Of a stretch of DNA of 39,196 nucleotides, positions 16,865-25,305 are shown piece after piece (position 1 is the stretch's first letter; the number at the start of each line of letters is the position of its first letter). The stretch spans positions 1 through 39,196 of the forward strand of contig CAZTTG010000058.1 in NCBI GenBank assembly GCA_964615935.1. Direction: 5' to 3'. The notes below the pieces were generated by a model, which was not told where the DNA came from, searched no databases, and worked only from the letters and a program-made list of their open reading frames with translations. Origin of the DNA: CAZTTG01 sp964615935 (GTDB lineage Bacteria; Planctomycetota; UBA1135; GCA-002686595). A program made the position numbers and the translations under genes.

Positions 16865-17656
16865 ATGTCCACCAGGCAGCTCGTCATCATCATCGTCTCC
16901 GTCGCCCTGCTCTCGGCCGGGCTCGGGGTGGTCGTCACCTCCCGGGTGGCTCCGAGGGAGGTCAAGGTCAGCCTGGATCTCGGGGACGGGCAGGCCCTGG
17001 ACCTCGGCGAGATGGCCGGGAGGCTCGAGGGCGCCCGCCAGAGCGCCAACGAGAGCGCCGCCATCGCGACGCTGCGCACGATCGCCTCGGCGCAAACACA
17101 GGCCCAGGCATCCGCGATCATCGACGCCGACGGCGACGGCGGCGGCGAGTACGCCTACCTCGCCGAGCTCGCGGGCACGGTCCCCCTCCGCGGCCTCGAC
17201 GGACCGGGCCCGGACGTCGCGTATCCCGCGCTCCTCCCCTCCTCCTTCGGCGACGTCTCGCCGGAGGGCAGCAAGGAGCGGAGCGGGTACATCTATCGGG
17301 TGTACCTCCCCGGCGCGACCGAGGGCGGCAGAACGCCCGGCCTGCCGGAGGCGGCCGGCGGCGGCTGCGCGGCCGGCGGGCCGCTCCCCGATCCCGACAA
17401 CGCCGAGATCCTCTGGTGCGCCTACGCCTGGCCGATCGACGCCGGCACCACCGGCACGCGCGCGTTCTTCATCAACCACGAGGGCGACCTCCGGGAGACG
17501 GCCAACGCGGATCGCGGCTACGACGGCGAGATTCGCGCGCCGGCCTTCGACGCCGCCCAGAGCCGGGAGAGCTCCGGCGACATGGCGGCCCCCCTGGCGG
17601 GCTCCGGCGCGCCGGCGAACGACGGCCGGAACTGGTCGTCGGTCATGGGGTCCTGA
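16865..17656 (+). CDS. Membrane-anchored pseudopilin-like protein
   Basis: 263 residues. A single N-terminal membrane segment (QLVIIIVSVALLSAGLGVVV) is followed by a helical stretch with the pattern seen in pilin-like and DUF2950-type proteins: SANESAAIATLRTIASAQTQ (about 61-80), then DADGDGGGEYAYLAELAG. The later part has RSGYIYRVYLPG and a paired-cysteine segment, common in such proteins. There is no prepilin peptidase motif (GFxxxE) before the membrane segment, so it is not a classical processed pseudopilin. AAGAGG lies upstream of the ATG. The 212-bp gap to the divergent propeller gene shows nothing I recognise. The next gene starts 68 bp downstream on the same strand. Confidence 0.82.
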   Translation: MSTRQLVIIIVSVALLSAGLGVVVTSRVAPREVKVSLDLGDGQALDLGEMAGRLEGARQSANESAAIATLRTIASAQTQAQASAIIDADGDGGGEYAYLAELAGTVPLRGLDGPGPDVAYPALLPSSFGDVSPEGSKERSGYIYRVYLPGATEGGRTPGLPEAAGGGCAAGGPLPDPDNAEILWCAYAWPIDAGTTGTRAFFINHEGDLRETANADRGYDGEIRAPAFDAAQSRESSGDMAAPLAGSGAPANDGRNWSSVMGS

Positions 17657-17724
17657 GCGGGCAGCCGAGCGATGCTCCGCGCGAACGGCGGTAGCCCGGG
17701 GCTCCGCCGCGACTAGAGTCCCGC

Positions 17725-19701
17725 ATGAGCACCCCGGGGAAGGCGATGCTCGGCCTGCTCGCGGCGGCCGCCGCGGTCGTGGTCCTCGCTCGGGTCTTCC
17801 CGTGGGGGGGCGACCCGGCCCGCCCCGCGGGGCCCGGGGACGGGGGTCCCTCGGCGAGCATCGCAGGTCAGGCCGATCTCGTGGCGCCGGGAGGCGAGGA
17901 GCGCGCGCTGCCGCCCGATCCCCCCGCCGAGATCCCCGAGGAGGAAGAGGAGGAGGACGAGCTCTGGATCGAGGAGTGGATCACCGACGAGGAGGTGGTC
18001 CCCCTTCCCCCCCTGCGCGGGAGGGTCGTCGACCTCCACGGCACGGGAGTGGGCGGCGTGCCGGTCCTCTACGTCCCCTTCGGACAGGACGGCGAGGGCC
18101 TCCAGCCCGAGATCAGCGACGCCGGAGGCTGGTTCCGGTTCGACGAGCCCCATCCGTCGGGCCAGATCGATGCCGTGGGCGACGCCTGGACCACCCTGTT
18201 CCAGCCGCGGATCCTCGATCCCGCCGAGCACGGGGAGCCCGTGCTGGTCGTGGCGCCCGCCATCCACCTCGCGGGCCTCGTGTCGGGCGAGGAGGAGGTC
18301 CCGCTCGAAGGCGCGCGCATCCGGGTCCGGATCCCCGACGCCGCTCGCGCGGGCCTGGACCTCTCCCTCGAGGGCTCGCACAGCCGGGAGATCCTCGGGA
18401 CCACCGACGAGGAGGGCCTCTTCGAGCTCTCCCGAGTGCCCGCGGTGGAGGGCGCCCAGCTGGTGACGCAGCGCCCGGGCTACCAGCCGGACCGGCGCCC
18501 TCTCCCCGCCTCGAGCGAGCTCGGCCTGCGGATTGAGCTGCGGCCCCTGCACGAGGTGATCTGCGCCCTGCGCGGATGCGTGCTCGACGGTGAGGGTGCG
18601 GCGGTCGAGGACGCCTGGGTTTCCCTGGGTGGGAGCTCGGCCCCGACGGACGAGGCGGGGGGCTTCGAGCTCTTCGTGCAGCGGGAGGGGGATCGCATCC
18701 TGCGCGCAGCCGCACCGTGGTCCGGGGCCGCCAGCCTGGCCGCGCGGCCGGGCGTGGAGCTCTCCGCGGCCTTCCCCGATCCGCTCGTCCTCGTGATCGA
18801 GGACGGCTCCCAGACCTTGAGCGGTCGCGTCCTGCGCGCGAGCGGCGAGCCCGCACCCGGCGCACAGGTGTGGACGCCCGACACCACGCCCTTCGGGCGG
18901 GTTCCCCTCGATCTGGACGCGCACGAGTGGGCCATCGACCGCTCGGTCGAATCCATGGTGAGCGGCGAGACCTTCGGCATCGGGGCCGAGGCGGACGGCG
19001 CTGGGCGCTTCGAGCTTACGGGCCTCCTGGACCACGCCTACGTCGTGTGCGCCTTCGATCCGCAGAGCTTGAGCTTCGCGCAGTCGGCACCCGCGCGGCC
19101 CGGCGAGGAGGTGGTCCTGCGCCTGCCGAAGGGCGAGGTCCATGCCCGCGTCGCGGGCCGGGTCCTCGACCTGCACGGAGTGCCGGTGGAGGGGGCCGAC
19201 GTCCGCTTCGGGGTCGAGGTCACGGCCGTGCCTTCCCTCGCGGGTCGCGAGCCCGAGACGGACTGGCGCTACGGGCGGGACACGAAGACCGACTCGGAGG
19301 GCCGCTTCGAAGTGCGCGAGCTCTCCCGCGCCGCCCGCTGGATCTGGATCGGAAACGGCGAGCTGGCCGAGTCCTTCGAGGGGGATCTCGATCCGGATGC
19401 CGATCTCGATAATCTCGAGTATCGCCTCGCCCTGCGCTGTCGCCTCCAGGTGATCACCGCGGGCGAGCCGCGGCCCGACGCGCTGAGGGTGCTCGACGCC
19501 TCGGGCGAGCCCCTGCCCCTGCGCGCCCGCCGCGGCTGGGTCGAGGACGCCCGCGAGCGCCGCGTCCTCACGGACGGGCGCTCGGAGATCCTCCGGACCA
19601 GCCAGCTCGCCAGCACCCTGGTGCTCCTGCGGGGCGAGGACGAGGTCATGCGCGTTCCGCTGAGCCTCGAGGCCGGCGAGCTGAACGTGGTTCGCCCCTA
19701 G
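17725..19701 (+). CDS. Membrane-anchored CpdR-repeat protein
   Basis: 658 residues. A signal anchor at about 7-25 is followed by a proline-rich spacer and a strongly acidic stretch (IPEEEEEEDELWIEEW). The rest has four or five carboxypeptidase-regulatory-like beta-sandwich domains: PLRGRVVDLHGTGVGGVPVL, LRGCVLDGEGAAVEDAWVSL, LSGRVLRASGEPAPGAQVW, RVAGRVLDLHGVPVEGADVR, each with the usual DEAGGFEL or DSEGRFEV strand. There is no enzyme domain. Such proteins are usually surface or periplasmic binding or adhesion scaffolds. No clear ribosome site precedes the ATG at 17725; I kept it because it begins the anchor. The stop overlaps the stop of the convergent HEAT gene (CTAG). Confidence 0.86.
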   Translation: MSTPGKAMLGLLAAAAAVVVLARVFPWGGDPARPAGPGDGGPSASIAGQADLVAPGGEERALPPDPPAEIPEEEEEEDELWIEEWITDEEVVPLPPLRGRVVDLHGTGVGGVPVLYVPFGQDGEGLQPEISDAGGWFRFDEPHPSGQIDAVGDAWTTLFQPRILDPAEHGEPVLVVAPAIHLAGLVSGEEEVPLEGARIRVRIPDAARAGLDLSLEGSHSREILGTTDEEGLFELSRVPAVEGAQLVTQRPGYQPDRRPLPASSELGLRIELRPLHEVICALRGCVLDGEGAAVEDAWVSLGGSSAPTDEAGGFELFVQREGDRILRAAAPWSGAASLAARPGVELSAAFPDPLVLVIEDGSQTLSGRVLRASGEPAPGAQVWTPDTTPFGRVPLDLDAHEWAIDRSVESMVSGETFGIGAEADGAGRFELTGLLDHAYVVCAFDPQSLSFAQSAPARPGEEVVLRLPKGEVHARVAGRVLDLHGVPVEGADVRFGVEVTAVPSLAGREPETDWRYGRDTKTDSEGRFEVRELSRAARWIWIGNGELAESFEGDLDPDADLDNLEYRLALRCRLQVITAGEPRPDALRVLDASGEPLPLRARRGWVEDARERRVLTDGRSEILRTSQLASTLVLLRGEDEVMRVPLSLEAGELNVVRP

Positions 19702-22586
19702 CGGGAGCCCCTCTCCGGCAGGCCGAGCTTCTCGCGCCAGCGGGCGAGGACCGCGGCCTGCTCGGTGGCGTACTTCGGCCAGCGGGCGGTCTCCCCGGTG
19801 CGGCGGTTCAGCTCGACCACGGCCTCGGCCCGGGCCGAGTGCCCCCATCGGGGCAGGTCCTCGAGGATCCGCTCCAGCTCGCCCAGCTCGAGGAGGACGC
19901 TGACCGCGGCCCCGCTGTCGAAGCGCTCGGCGGCCCGCGAGAGCATGGCCGCGTCGCGCAGGTCGGCGGCCGCGCCCACCATCGCGGTGAGCACGTCGGC
20001 GTTGACCCGGTCGCACACCGGCGAGGACTCCCCGAGCAGGAAGCGCGCCAGCTCCTCCCGCCGGTTCGCCTGGTGCAGGGTACTGATCAGATCGCCGACG
20101 TTGAGCCGACCCTCGCGCACCAGCTCGGCGCAGTCCTCCCAGAGGCCGAGCTCTACGGCGTGGGGCAGCAGGTGGAAGGGAACCAGGCAGTCGCGCAGCC
20201 CCTGGCGCATGGCCTCCCGGTCCTCCAGGAGGACCAGGCCCAGCGCGCCCACCTCGCGGTGCTGCTTGTCGGTGTGCAGGAGGTACTCGAGGAGCCTCTC
20301 CCGCTCTCCCAGGCTGGCCAGCTCGGCGGCCAGGGCGTGTCGCGCGCTCTGGTGCGCCAACAGCGTCTCGAGCCGCTCCACGTTCCAGCCCTGGAGCGCC
20401 CGGGCGACCTCCGTGCTCATCGCCCGGAGCCGCTCCTGCAAGGCGCGCTGCTCGTCGGGAGACTCGTAGTCCGCCCCGTAGAGCCGGATCACCCGGTCCC
20501 TCACGTCATCGGGGAGCTCCAGGCTGGCGAGCTGCTGGAGGGCCTCCCTGCGGACCCGCCCGCTCGCATGGGTCACGCCGGAGATCAGTACGTCCGGGTC
20601 CCGTGCCCTCAGGATGTCGAAGGCCTCCTCCGCGAGGCTCCACCACCCCCTCGCGGAGCAGTGCTCGAACTGGGCGCGAACGACCTCCACCTGGTCGCGC
20701 GACTTCGCGTGCCCCAGGACCTTGTGCTGCCGGTGCTCGGAGAGGCTCTCCAGCGCGAAAATCAGGGCCGCCGGCTCGGGCGTATTCATGAGGGCGCGAT
20801 CGAAGACCCAGCCGTCCGGATCCCCGATCAGGGCCGCCACGGTCTCGGGGGACACGCCCTCCAGCCCGCCCTCGAGGGCATCGTGGCGGACCCTGGGCGA
20901 GGGATCCCGCAGGGCCTTCTCCTGGTAGGCGACGCGCTCCTCGGGTCCGAGGAACTTCCACGCCAGCTCGTGGGCCCGGTGCCGGACGCGCTCGTCGGGG
21001 GAGGCCTGGGCGGCGAAGATCAGGCGCGCGGCCAGGCCCTTCCCGCTGGCCCCCGAGGCCTGCTGGAGCGCCGTGCTCACGTTGCCGATGACTCCTTCGC
21101 CCGGACGCGCCTCCGTCAGCCGCAGGTACTCGTCGCTCGGCGCGAAGAGGGCTGCGTAGAGCTCGGGGTCCTTCCGATCCAGTCCGATGCGGAGGGCGCC
21201 CAGGCCGTTGCGGCCCTGCCGCTCGTAGTCCCGACCCCAACGGGTCAGGGCCACCGAGTAGACGATCTCCCGCAGCACGCCCTCGGCAGCATCCAGGAGC
21301 GGCTCGAGGGGCCACGCGGGGTCGACGGTCCGAACCGCGTTCTCCAGGACGCTCCACTGGGTCGCCGTCTCCTCCCGGACCATGCGCTCGAGGGCCTCCT
21401 CCCCCCAGGCGGGATCCGCGGAGCGCACCATCCGCACGAGTGCAGCCACGCGGACGTCCGCCTCGGGATCGGCGAGCACCAGGTCCAGCACAGCGCGCGG
21501 CGGGTCCTCCCACCCCTGGTCCGCGAGCTGCCACGCGATCGCTGAGCGGCGGCCGGGGGGGATGAGCTCGAAGACGGGTCGCAGGTGCTCGGCGCCGGGG
21601 CTCCTCAAGCAAAGGGGATGCCGCCCCACCTCGCGGGCGTGGTCGCCGAGCGAGGAGAGGAAGTCGCCCAGGCCATCGGGCCCCTCGGGGGTGTGCCCGA
21701 CGGTGTCCATGACGAGGCCGAAGACCTCACCCGCCACGGGATGGCGGTTGTGCAGGAGGGCGCTGAAGGCGGAGTCGTCGCGCCGGCTCCACTCGAGGAT
21801 CTCGGGGCTGCGCTCGGCGATGGTCTGCAGGGCTGCCATCGCCCGCTCCTCGTCCAGGCTGCCAAAGAGGTGGAACAGCCGCTCGTCGTGAATCGGCGGC
21901 AGGGTCCGGACCAGATCGTAGGTCCGCTCGGGCAACGGTTCGACACCGTAGTGCGGCAGCGCGCGGATGACCGTCCGCACGGTCTGCTCGTCGTCCGCGA
22001 GCAGGAGGAGCAGCTCGACCATCTTCTCGGCGTGCTCGGAACGTAGCCGGGTGCCGTAGGTATGGAGGAAGCCCACCGGCATCTCCCCCTGCCGGCGGCA
22101 CTCGGCCGCGATCTGCTCCGCGCTCAGGGTCCGGAAGACGGCCTTGATGCGCTTGAGGGAGACCTCGTTGGGATCGGTGGCCAGGAGCACGTCGCGCAGG
22201 TCCGCCAGGGCCACCTGCACGGCCTCCGACTCCGCGCCCGATGGCACCGCGGGGGCCTCCAGGGCCTCCTTCGCGCGGGGCGCCGCACGGGTGTCGGCGT
22301 ACTCGGCGACCACCCGGCCCAGCAGGGTCTCGGCCACCTCGACCTCGTCCCTCGCGCGGGCGATCATGCCCATGCGCCACAGGGCGCGGGCGGCGAGCTC
22401 GCGGTCCGGCGGGCCGCAGAGCTCGTGGCAGCGGCGGTAGGCCGCCAGGGCCGACTCCAGGTCGGCCTCGGCGGTCTCCTGGAACCAGCCCTCGACGTAG
22501 GCCTCGCGGGGGGTCTCGACGACCGGATCCTGCGCGAGCGGGACGGGAAGGGAAGCGATGAAGCTGACGATGATCGTGGCGAGCAT
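19698..22586 (-). CDS. Large secreted HEAT-like/TPR helical repeat protein
   Basis: 962 residues. GGAGG precedes the ATG at 22586, which starts a signal peptide (MLATIIVSFIASLPVPLAQ). The N-terminal part (about 30-110) looks TPR-like (ALWRMGMIARARDEVEVAET). Most of the rest is alpha-helical with HEAT-like repeats: DPEADVRVAALVRMVRSADP, SPDERVRHRAHELAWKFLG, DPSPRVRHDALEGGLEGVS, HASGRVRREALQQLASLEL. No catalytic motif is seen, so a scaffold or binding role is likely. It is the next gene after the response regulator on the same strand, 93 bp away, and its promoter region carries the same spaced TGTCA repeat as the kinase operon. I infer that it is a regulon member. Its 3' end overlaps the convergent CpdR gene by 4 nt. 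Confidence 0.88.
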   Translation of the reverse strand: MLATIIVSFIASLPVPLAQDPVVETPREAYVEGWFQETAEADLESALAAYRRCHELCGPPDRELAARALWRMGMIARARDEVEVAETLLGRVVAEYADTRAAPRAKEALEAPAVPSGAESEAVQVALADLRDVLLATDPNEVSLKRIKAVFRTLSAEQIAAECRRQGEMPVGFLHTYGTRLRSEHAEKMVELLLLLADDEQTVRTVIRALPHYGVEPLPERTYDLVRTLPPIHDERLFHLFGSLDEERAMAALQTIAERSPEILEWSRRDDSAFSALLHNRHPVAGEVFGLVMDTVGHTPEGPDGLGDFLSSLGDHAREVGRHPLCLRSPGAEHLRPVFELIPPGRRSAIAWQLADQGWEDPPRAVLDLVLADPEADVRVAALVRMVRSADPAWGEEALERMVREETATQWSVLENAVRTVDPAWPLEPLLDAAEGVLREIVYSVALTRWGRDYERQGRNGLGALRIGLDRKDPELYAALFAPSDEYLRLTEARPGEGVIGNVSTALQQASGASGKGLAARLIFAAQASPDERVRHRAHELAWKFLGPEERVAYQEKALRDPSPRVRHDALEGGLEGVSPETVAALIGDPDGWVFDRALMNTPEPAALIFALESLSEHRQHKVLGHAKSRDQVEVVRAQFEHCSARGWWSLAEEAFDILRARDPDVLISGVTHASGRVRREALQQLASLELPDDVRDRVIRLYGADYESPDEQRALQERLRAMSTEVARALQGWNVERLETLLAHQSARHALAAELASLGERERLLEYLLHTDKQHREVGALGLVLLEDREAMRQGLRDCLVPFHLLPHAVELGLWEDCAELVREGRLNVGDLISTLHQANRREELARFLLGESSPVCDRVNADVLTAMVGAAADLRDAAMLSRAAERFDSGAAVSVLLELGELERILEDLPRWGHSARAEAVVELNRRTGETARWPKYATEQAAVLARWREKLGLPERGSR

Positions 22587-22643
22587 GGCGAACCTCCGTG
22601 TTCCCGGTAGTACGACACGAGGCTACGGATCCTGCCCGCGACC

Positions 22644-22662
22644 TTGTCACATCGGTGTCATC
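22644..22662. promoter_or_regulatory. TGTCA direct repeat, candidate operator of the HEAT gene
   Basis: TTGTCACATCGGTGTCATC contains TGTCA at 22645-22649 and 22656-22660, an 11-bp period. On the coding strand it reads TGACA-N6-TGACA, about 59 nt before the ATG. OmpR/PhoB-family regulators bind direct repeats of this period; the Pho box is similar. The match to 25278-25296 is the main support. Confidence 0.55.
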
Positions 22663-22679
22663 TCTCCGACACCCCGCCT

Positions 22680-23384
22680 TCACCCCCCGGCGGGCGGCGG
22701 AACGAAGCGGTAGCCCACGCCGTGCACGGTCTGCAGGATGCGCGGGTCGGCGGGGTCCTCCTCGATCTTCTTGCGCAGCTTGAGGACGAAGTTGTCCACC
22801 GTTCGTTCGCTGGGGAAGGCGCGCGGGTCCCAGGCGGCGTCGAGGATCTCGCTGCGGCGCAGGGGCCGATCCGGGTTGGAGAGGAATAGCCCCAGCACGG
22901 CGGCCTCGGTGTGCGAGAGCAGGGACTCGCACCCGCCGCGCCACACCCGGAAGCGAGAGAGCGAGATGCGCAGCTCGCCGAAGACCGCATCGGGCTGCCG
23001 CGTGCCCGCTCCCTCCCCACCTTCGAGCTCGCGGAGCTGGGTGCGCACCCGCGCGAGCAGCTCGGCCAGACCGAAGGGCTTGCGCACGTAGTCGTGGGCG
23101 CCGAGGTCCAGGGCGCGCACGATGTCGGTCTGCGCGTCGCGCGCGCTCACCACGATGATCCTCGGAGGACACGGGAGCTCGTCGAGCTCGCGCAGCAGGT
23201 CGAAGCCGCTCATGCCGGGCAGCATCAGGTCGAGGAGCAGCAGCTCCACCCCGCCCTCGCGCAGGCGCTCGAGGCCCTCCTCGGCCGTGTCCGCCAGGAT
23301 CGCCACGAAGCCCTCGAAGCCCAGGTTGTCGACCAGCCCGCGTCCCACCGCGGGATCGTCCTCGATGATCAACACCCGCCTCAC
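22680..23384 (-). CDS. OmpR/PhoB-family response regulator
   Basis: 234 residues. The start is a GTG at 23384 whose bases overlap the kinase stop (GTGA), giving MRRVLIIEDDPAVGRG. The receiver domain (1-120) has the acidic pair D9/D10, phospho-acceptor D52 in LLLLDLMLPGMSG, S80 and K102 (DYVRKPF), all intact. The C-terminal winged helix (about 135-228) has the OmpR pattern: LSHTEAAVLGLFLSNPDRPL, then ERTVDNFVLKLRKKIEEDP and ILQTVHGVGYRFV. It should be phosphorylated by the kinase encoded just before it and then bind a direct repeat. Candidate sites are the TGTCA repeats at 22644 and 25278. The ancestral specificity (PhoB or another OmpR-type) cannot be settled by eye. Confidence 0.95.
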   Translation of the reverse strand: MRRVLIIEDDPAVGRGLVDNLGFEGFVAILADTAEEGLERLREGGVELLLLDLMLPGMSGFDLLRELDELPCPPRIIVVSARDAQTDIVRALDLGAHDYVRKPFGLAELLARVRTQLRELEGGEGAGTRQPDAVFGELRISLSRFRVWRGGCESLLSHTEAAVLGLFLSNPDRPLRRSEILDAAWDPRAFPSERTVDNFVLKLRKKIEEDPADPRILQTVHGVGYRFVPPPAGG

Positions 23385-25243
23385 GCCTGGCCCTCCTCCT
23401 CGCCCGCTCGCGGCAGCTCGAGGCGCGCGAGCGTACCCCCCTCGGGCGGGAACTCGAGCCTCAGCTCGCCTCCCAGCCGCCGCGCGCCCTCCCGCGCGAG
23501 GTGGAGGCCCATGCCCGCGCCCCGGCTCCCCGCGGCCCGGCCGCTCTCCCCGCGCACCCAGCGCTCGAAGACCCGCTCGCGCTCGTCCTCGGGGATCCCC
23601 GGGCCGCGGTCGCGAACGGTGGCGATCCAGCGATCCCCCTCGACCCTCCCGGCGAGCTCGACGCGCGCGGGCGGGGGCGAGTAGCGGATCGCGTTGTCCA
23701 CCAGGATCTCCAGCATGCGCCGCAGCTCCTCTTCGCTGCACGGCACTCGTGCCGCGCCGGCGCAGGGCTCCATCTCGATGGAGCCGCCGTCCGCCTCGAC
23801 CAGACGCGCGAAGTCGGCGCGCACCCGCTCGAGCACCGGATTGGGATCGGCGATCTCGGCGCGCGCCCGGGCGATCTCCTCCCCGCGCGCGGCCTCGGCC
23901 ACCTGGTCCACCAGCGCCCCGAGCCGGATGGCCTCGCTCTGGATCGCGCCCAGGTACTCGCCCCGCGCCTCGGGGGCGACGCGCTCGTCGATCAGGGACT
24001 CGGAGTACATCCGCAGGACCGTGAGCGGCGTGCGGAGCTGGTGGGAGACCTCGGCGATCAGATCGCCGCGCGCGTCGGCCAGGCGGCGGGCGTGCCGCTC
24101 CTGGCTGCGCAGGGCGCGCAGGGCGAGGAGGGCGAGCAGGAGGTAGACGCCCAGGCCCGCGAGCAGGAGGAGGCGCGGATTCCAGGCGCCGAAGGGGGAG
24201 GTCCCGGCCAGGGCGATCTCGAGGTCGAGGTCGCGCGCGTCCACGGGAGGGCCTGGGCCGCCGGGATCTCCGACGTCCAGGGGGGCCGGCCGGTACTCCT
24301 CCGAGCGCTCGAACGGCCGACCCCGCCGGGCCCTCTCCCCCGCCGGGCCGCGCCAGATCGCGAGCCATTCCTCCAGGCCGTCCACGCGGCACGCCGGGCA
24401 CTCGCCCTCGCGGCGCACCACGAACCAGCCCTCGCGCGTGTCGGCCAGCATCGGTCCGCGCCCCGGCAGGGCGCCCTCGAGCCGCTGGAGCAGCTGCCTG
24501 CGCCACCTCGGTCGGCTCCTGCGCTCGTCGAGCCTCTCCGCGATCCGGCGGACGCGCGGGCTCTGCGCGTCGAGGGGGCGCAGGGCGTGTCCCAGGAGCA
24601 CCAGCTCCTCGACGTCGGTGTGCCGTGCGTCCAGGGCGGTCGCCCAGGACTCCAGCTCCGACAGGGCGGCCTCGACTCCCGCGGAGTGCAGGAGGGCGCG
24701 CGCCTCCGTCCACCGCTTCCACGAGCCGCGCGCCTCGCCTCTCATGGCCTCCTCGGCCCTCCGCGAGAGCTCGGCCGCGTCCTCCCCGCGATCGAGATCC
24801 GCCAGCACGTCGGCCGCCTCGAAGAGCCCCAGGGCCCGCAGCTCGGGACCGGGCGCGCGCATCGGACCCTCGAGGGCCTCGAGCGCCTCGACGTCGCGGC
24901 CTTCGCCGGCCAGGGCGCGCGCGCGCATCAGGGCGGGGTGGGCGACCTCCTCACCCGATGGCTCCGGGCCGATCGCCACGGGATCGTCCCCGGTCGCCGT
25001 CACCCGCAGGGGAAAGGACGTCGACGCCCTGCGCAGCGGACCCCGAGCGCCGGCCGGATCGCTCAGCGCCCGCTCGAGGTCGCTCGCCAGCTCCTCGGTC
25101 AGGGCCGAGGCCGCCTGGCGCAGACCGAGGTCCCGGTGCCGCTCCTCGAGAGAGCGGATCCCCTGCTCCCCGAGCCAGGCCACGAGAGGCAATGGCCCGA
25201 GCGTCAGGAGCAGCATGACCGCGAGCGAAGCCCGGCGCTCCAT
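23381..25243 (-). CDS. Membrane sensor histidine kinase with large exported sensor
   Basis: 620 residues. Membrane segments lie at about 7-25 and 345-365, enclosing about 315 exported residues. That sensor is helical, with a TPR-like part (ARALAGEGRDVEALEALEGP, then ADLDRGEDAAELSRRAEEAM) and a C-P-A-C pair at 282-285. The cytoplasmic part has the H box with H401 (LIAEVSHQLRTPLTVLRMYS), N box (LEILVDNAIRYSPPP), G1 (DRGPGIPEDE) and G2 (GAGMGLHLA), so kinase function looks intact. GAGG precedes the ATG. The gene overlaps the response-regulator start by 4 nt, so kinase and regulator are coupled. The signal is unknown; the sensor does not resemble PAS, Cache or the PhoR layout. A TGTCA repeat upstream suggests autoregulation. 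Confidence 0.94.
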   Translation of the reverse strand: MERRASLAVMLLLTLGPLPLVAWLGEQGIRSLEERHRDLGLRQAASALTEELASDLERALSDPAGARGPLRRASTSFPLRVTATGDDPVAIGPEPSGEEVAHPALMRARALAGEGRDVEALEALEGPMRAPGPELRALGLFEAADVLADLDRGEDAAELSRRAEEAMRGEARGSWKRWTEARALLHSAGVEAALSELESWATALDARHTDVEELVLLGHALRPLDAQSPRVRRIAERLDERRSRPRWRRQLLQRLEGALPGRGPMLADTREGWFVVRREGECPACRVDGLEEWLAIWRGPAGERARRGRPFERSEEYRPAPLDVGDPGGPGPPVDARDLDLEIALAGTSPFGAWNPRLLLLAGLGVYLLLALLALRALRSQERHARRLADARGDLIAEVSHQLRTPLTVLRMYSESLIDERVAPEARGEYLGAIQSEAIRLGALVDQVAEAARGEEIARARAEIADPNPVLERVRADFARLVEADGGSIEMEPCAGAARVPCSEEELRRMLEILVDNAIRYSPPPARVELAGRVEGDRWIATVRDRGPGIPEDERERVFERWVRGESGRAAGSRGAGMGLHLAREGARRLGGELRLEFPPEGGTLARLELPRAGEEEGQA

Positions 25244-25277
25244 GGGTGGCCTCAGTCTGGCAGATCCGGGTCGGGAG

Positions 25278-25296
25278 TTGTCATCCGGATGTCACC
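25278..25296. promoter_or_regulatory. TGTCA direct repeat, candidate operator of the kinase operon
   Basis: TTGTCATCCGGATGTCACC has TGTCA at 25279-25283 and 25290-25294, the same 11-bp period and strand as the copy at 22644. It sits in the 62-bp gap before the kinase ATG, 36 nt away. On the coding strand the repeat is TGACA-N6-TGACA and could overlap a -35 element. Confidence 0.55.
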
Positions 25297-25305
25297 CTGG
25301 CGTCC

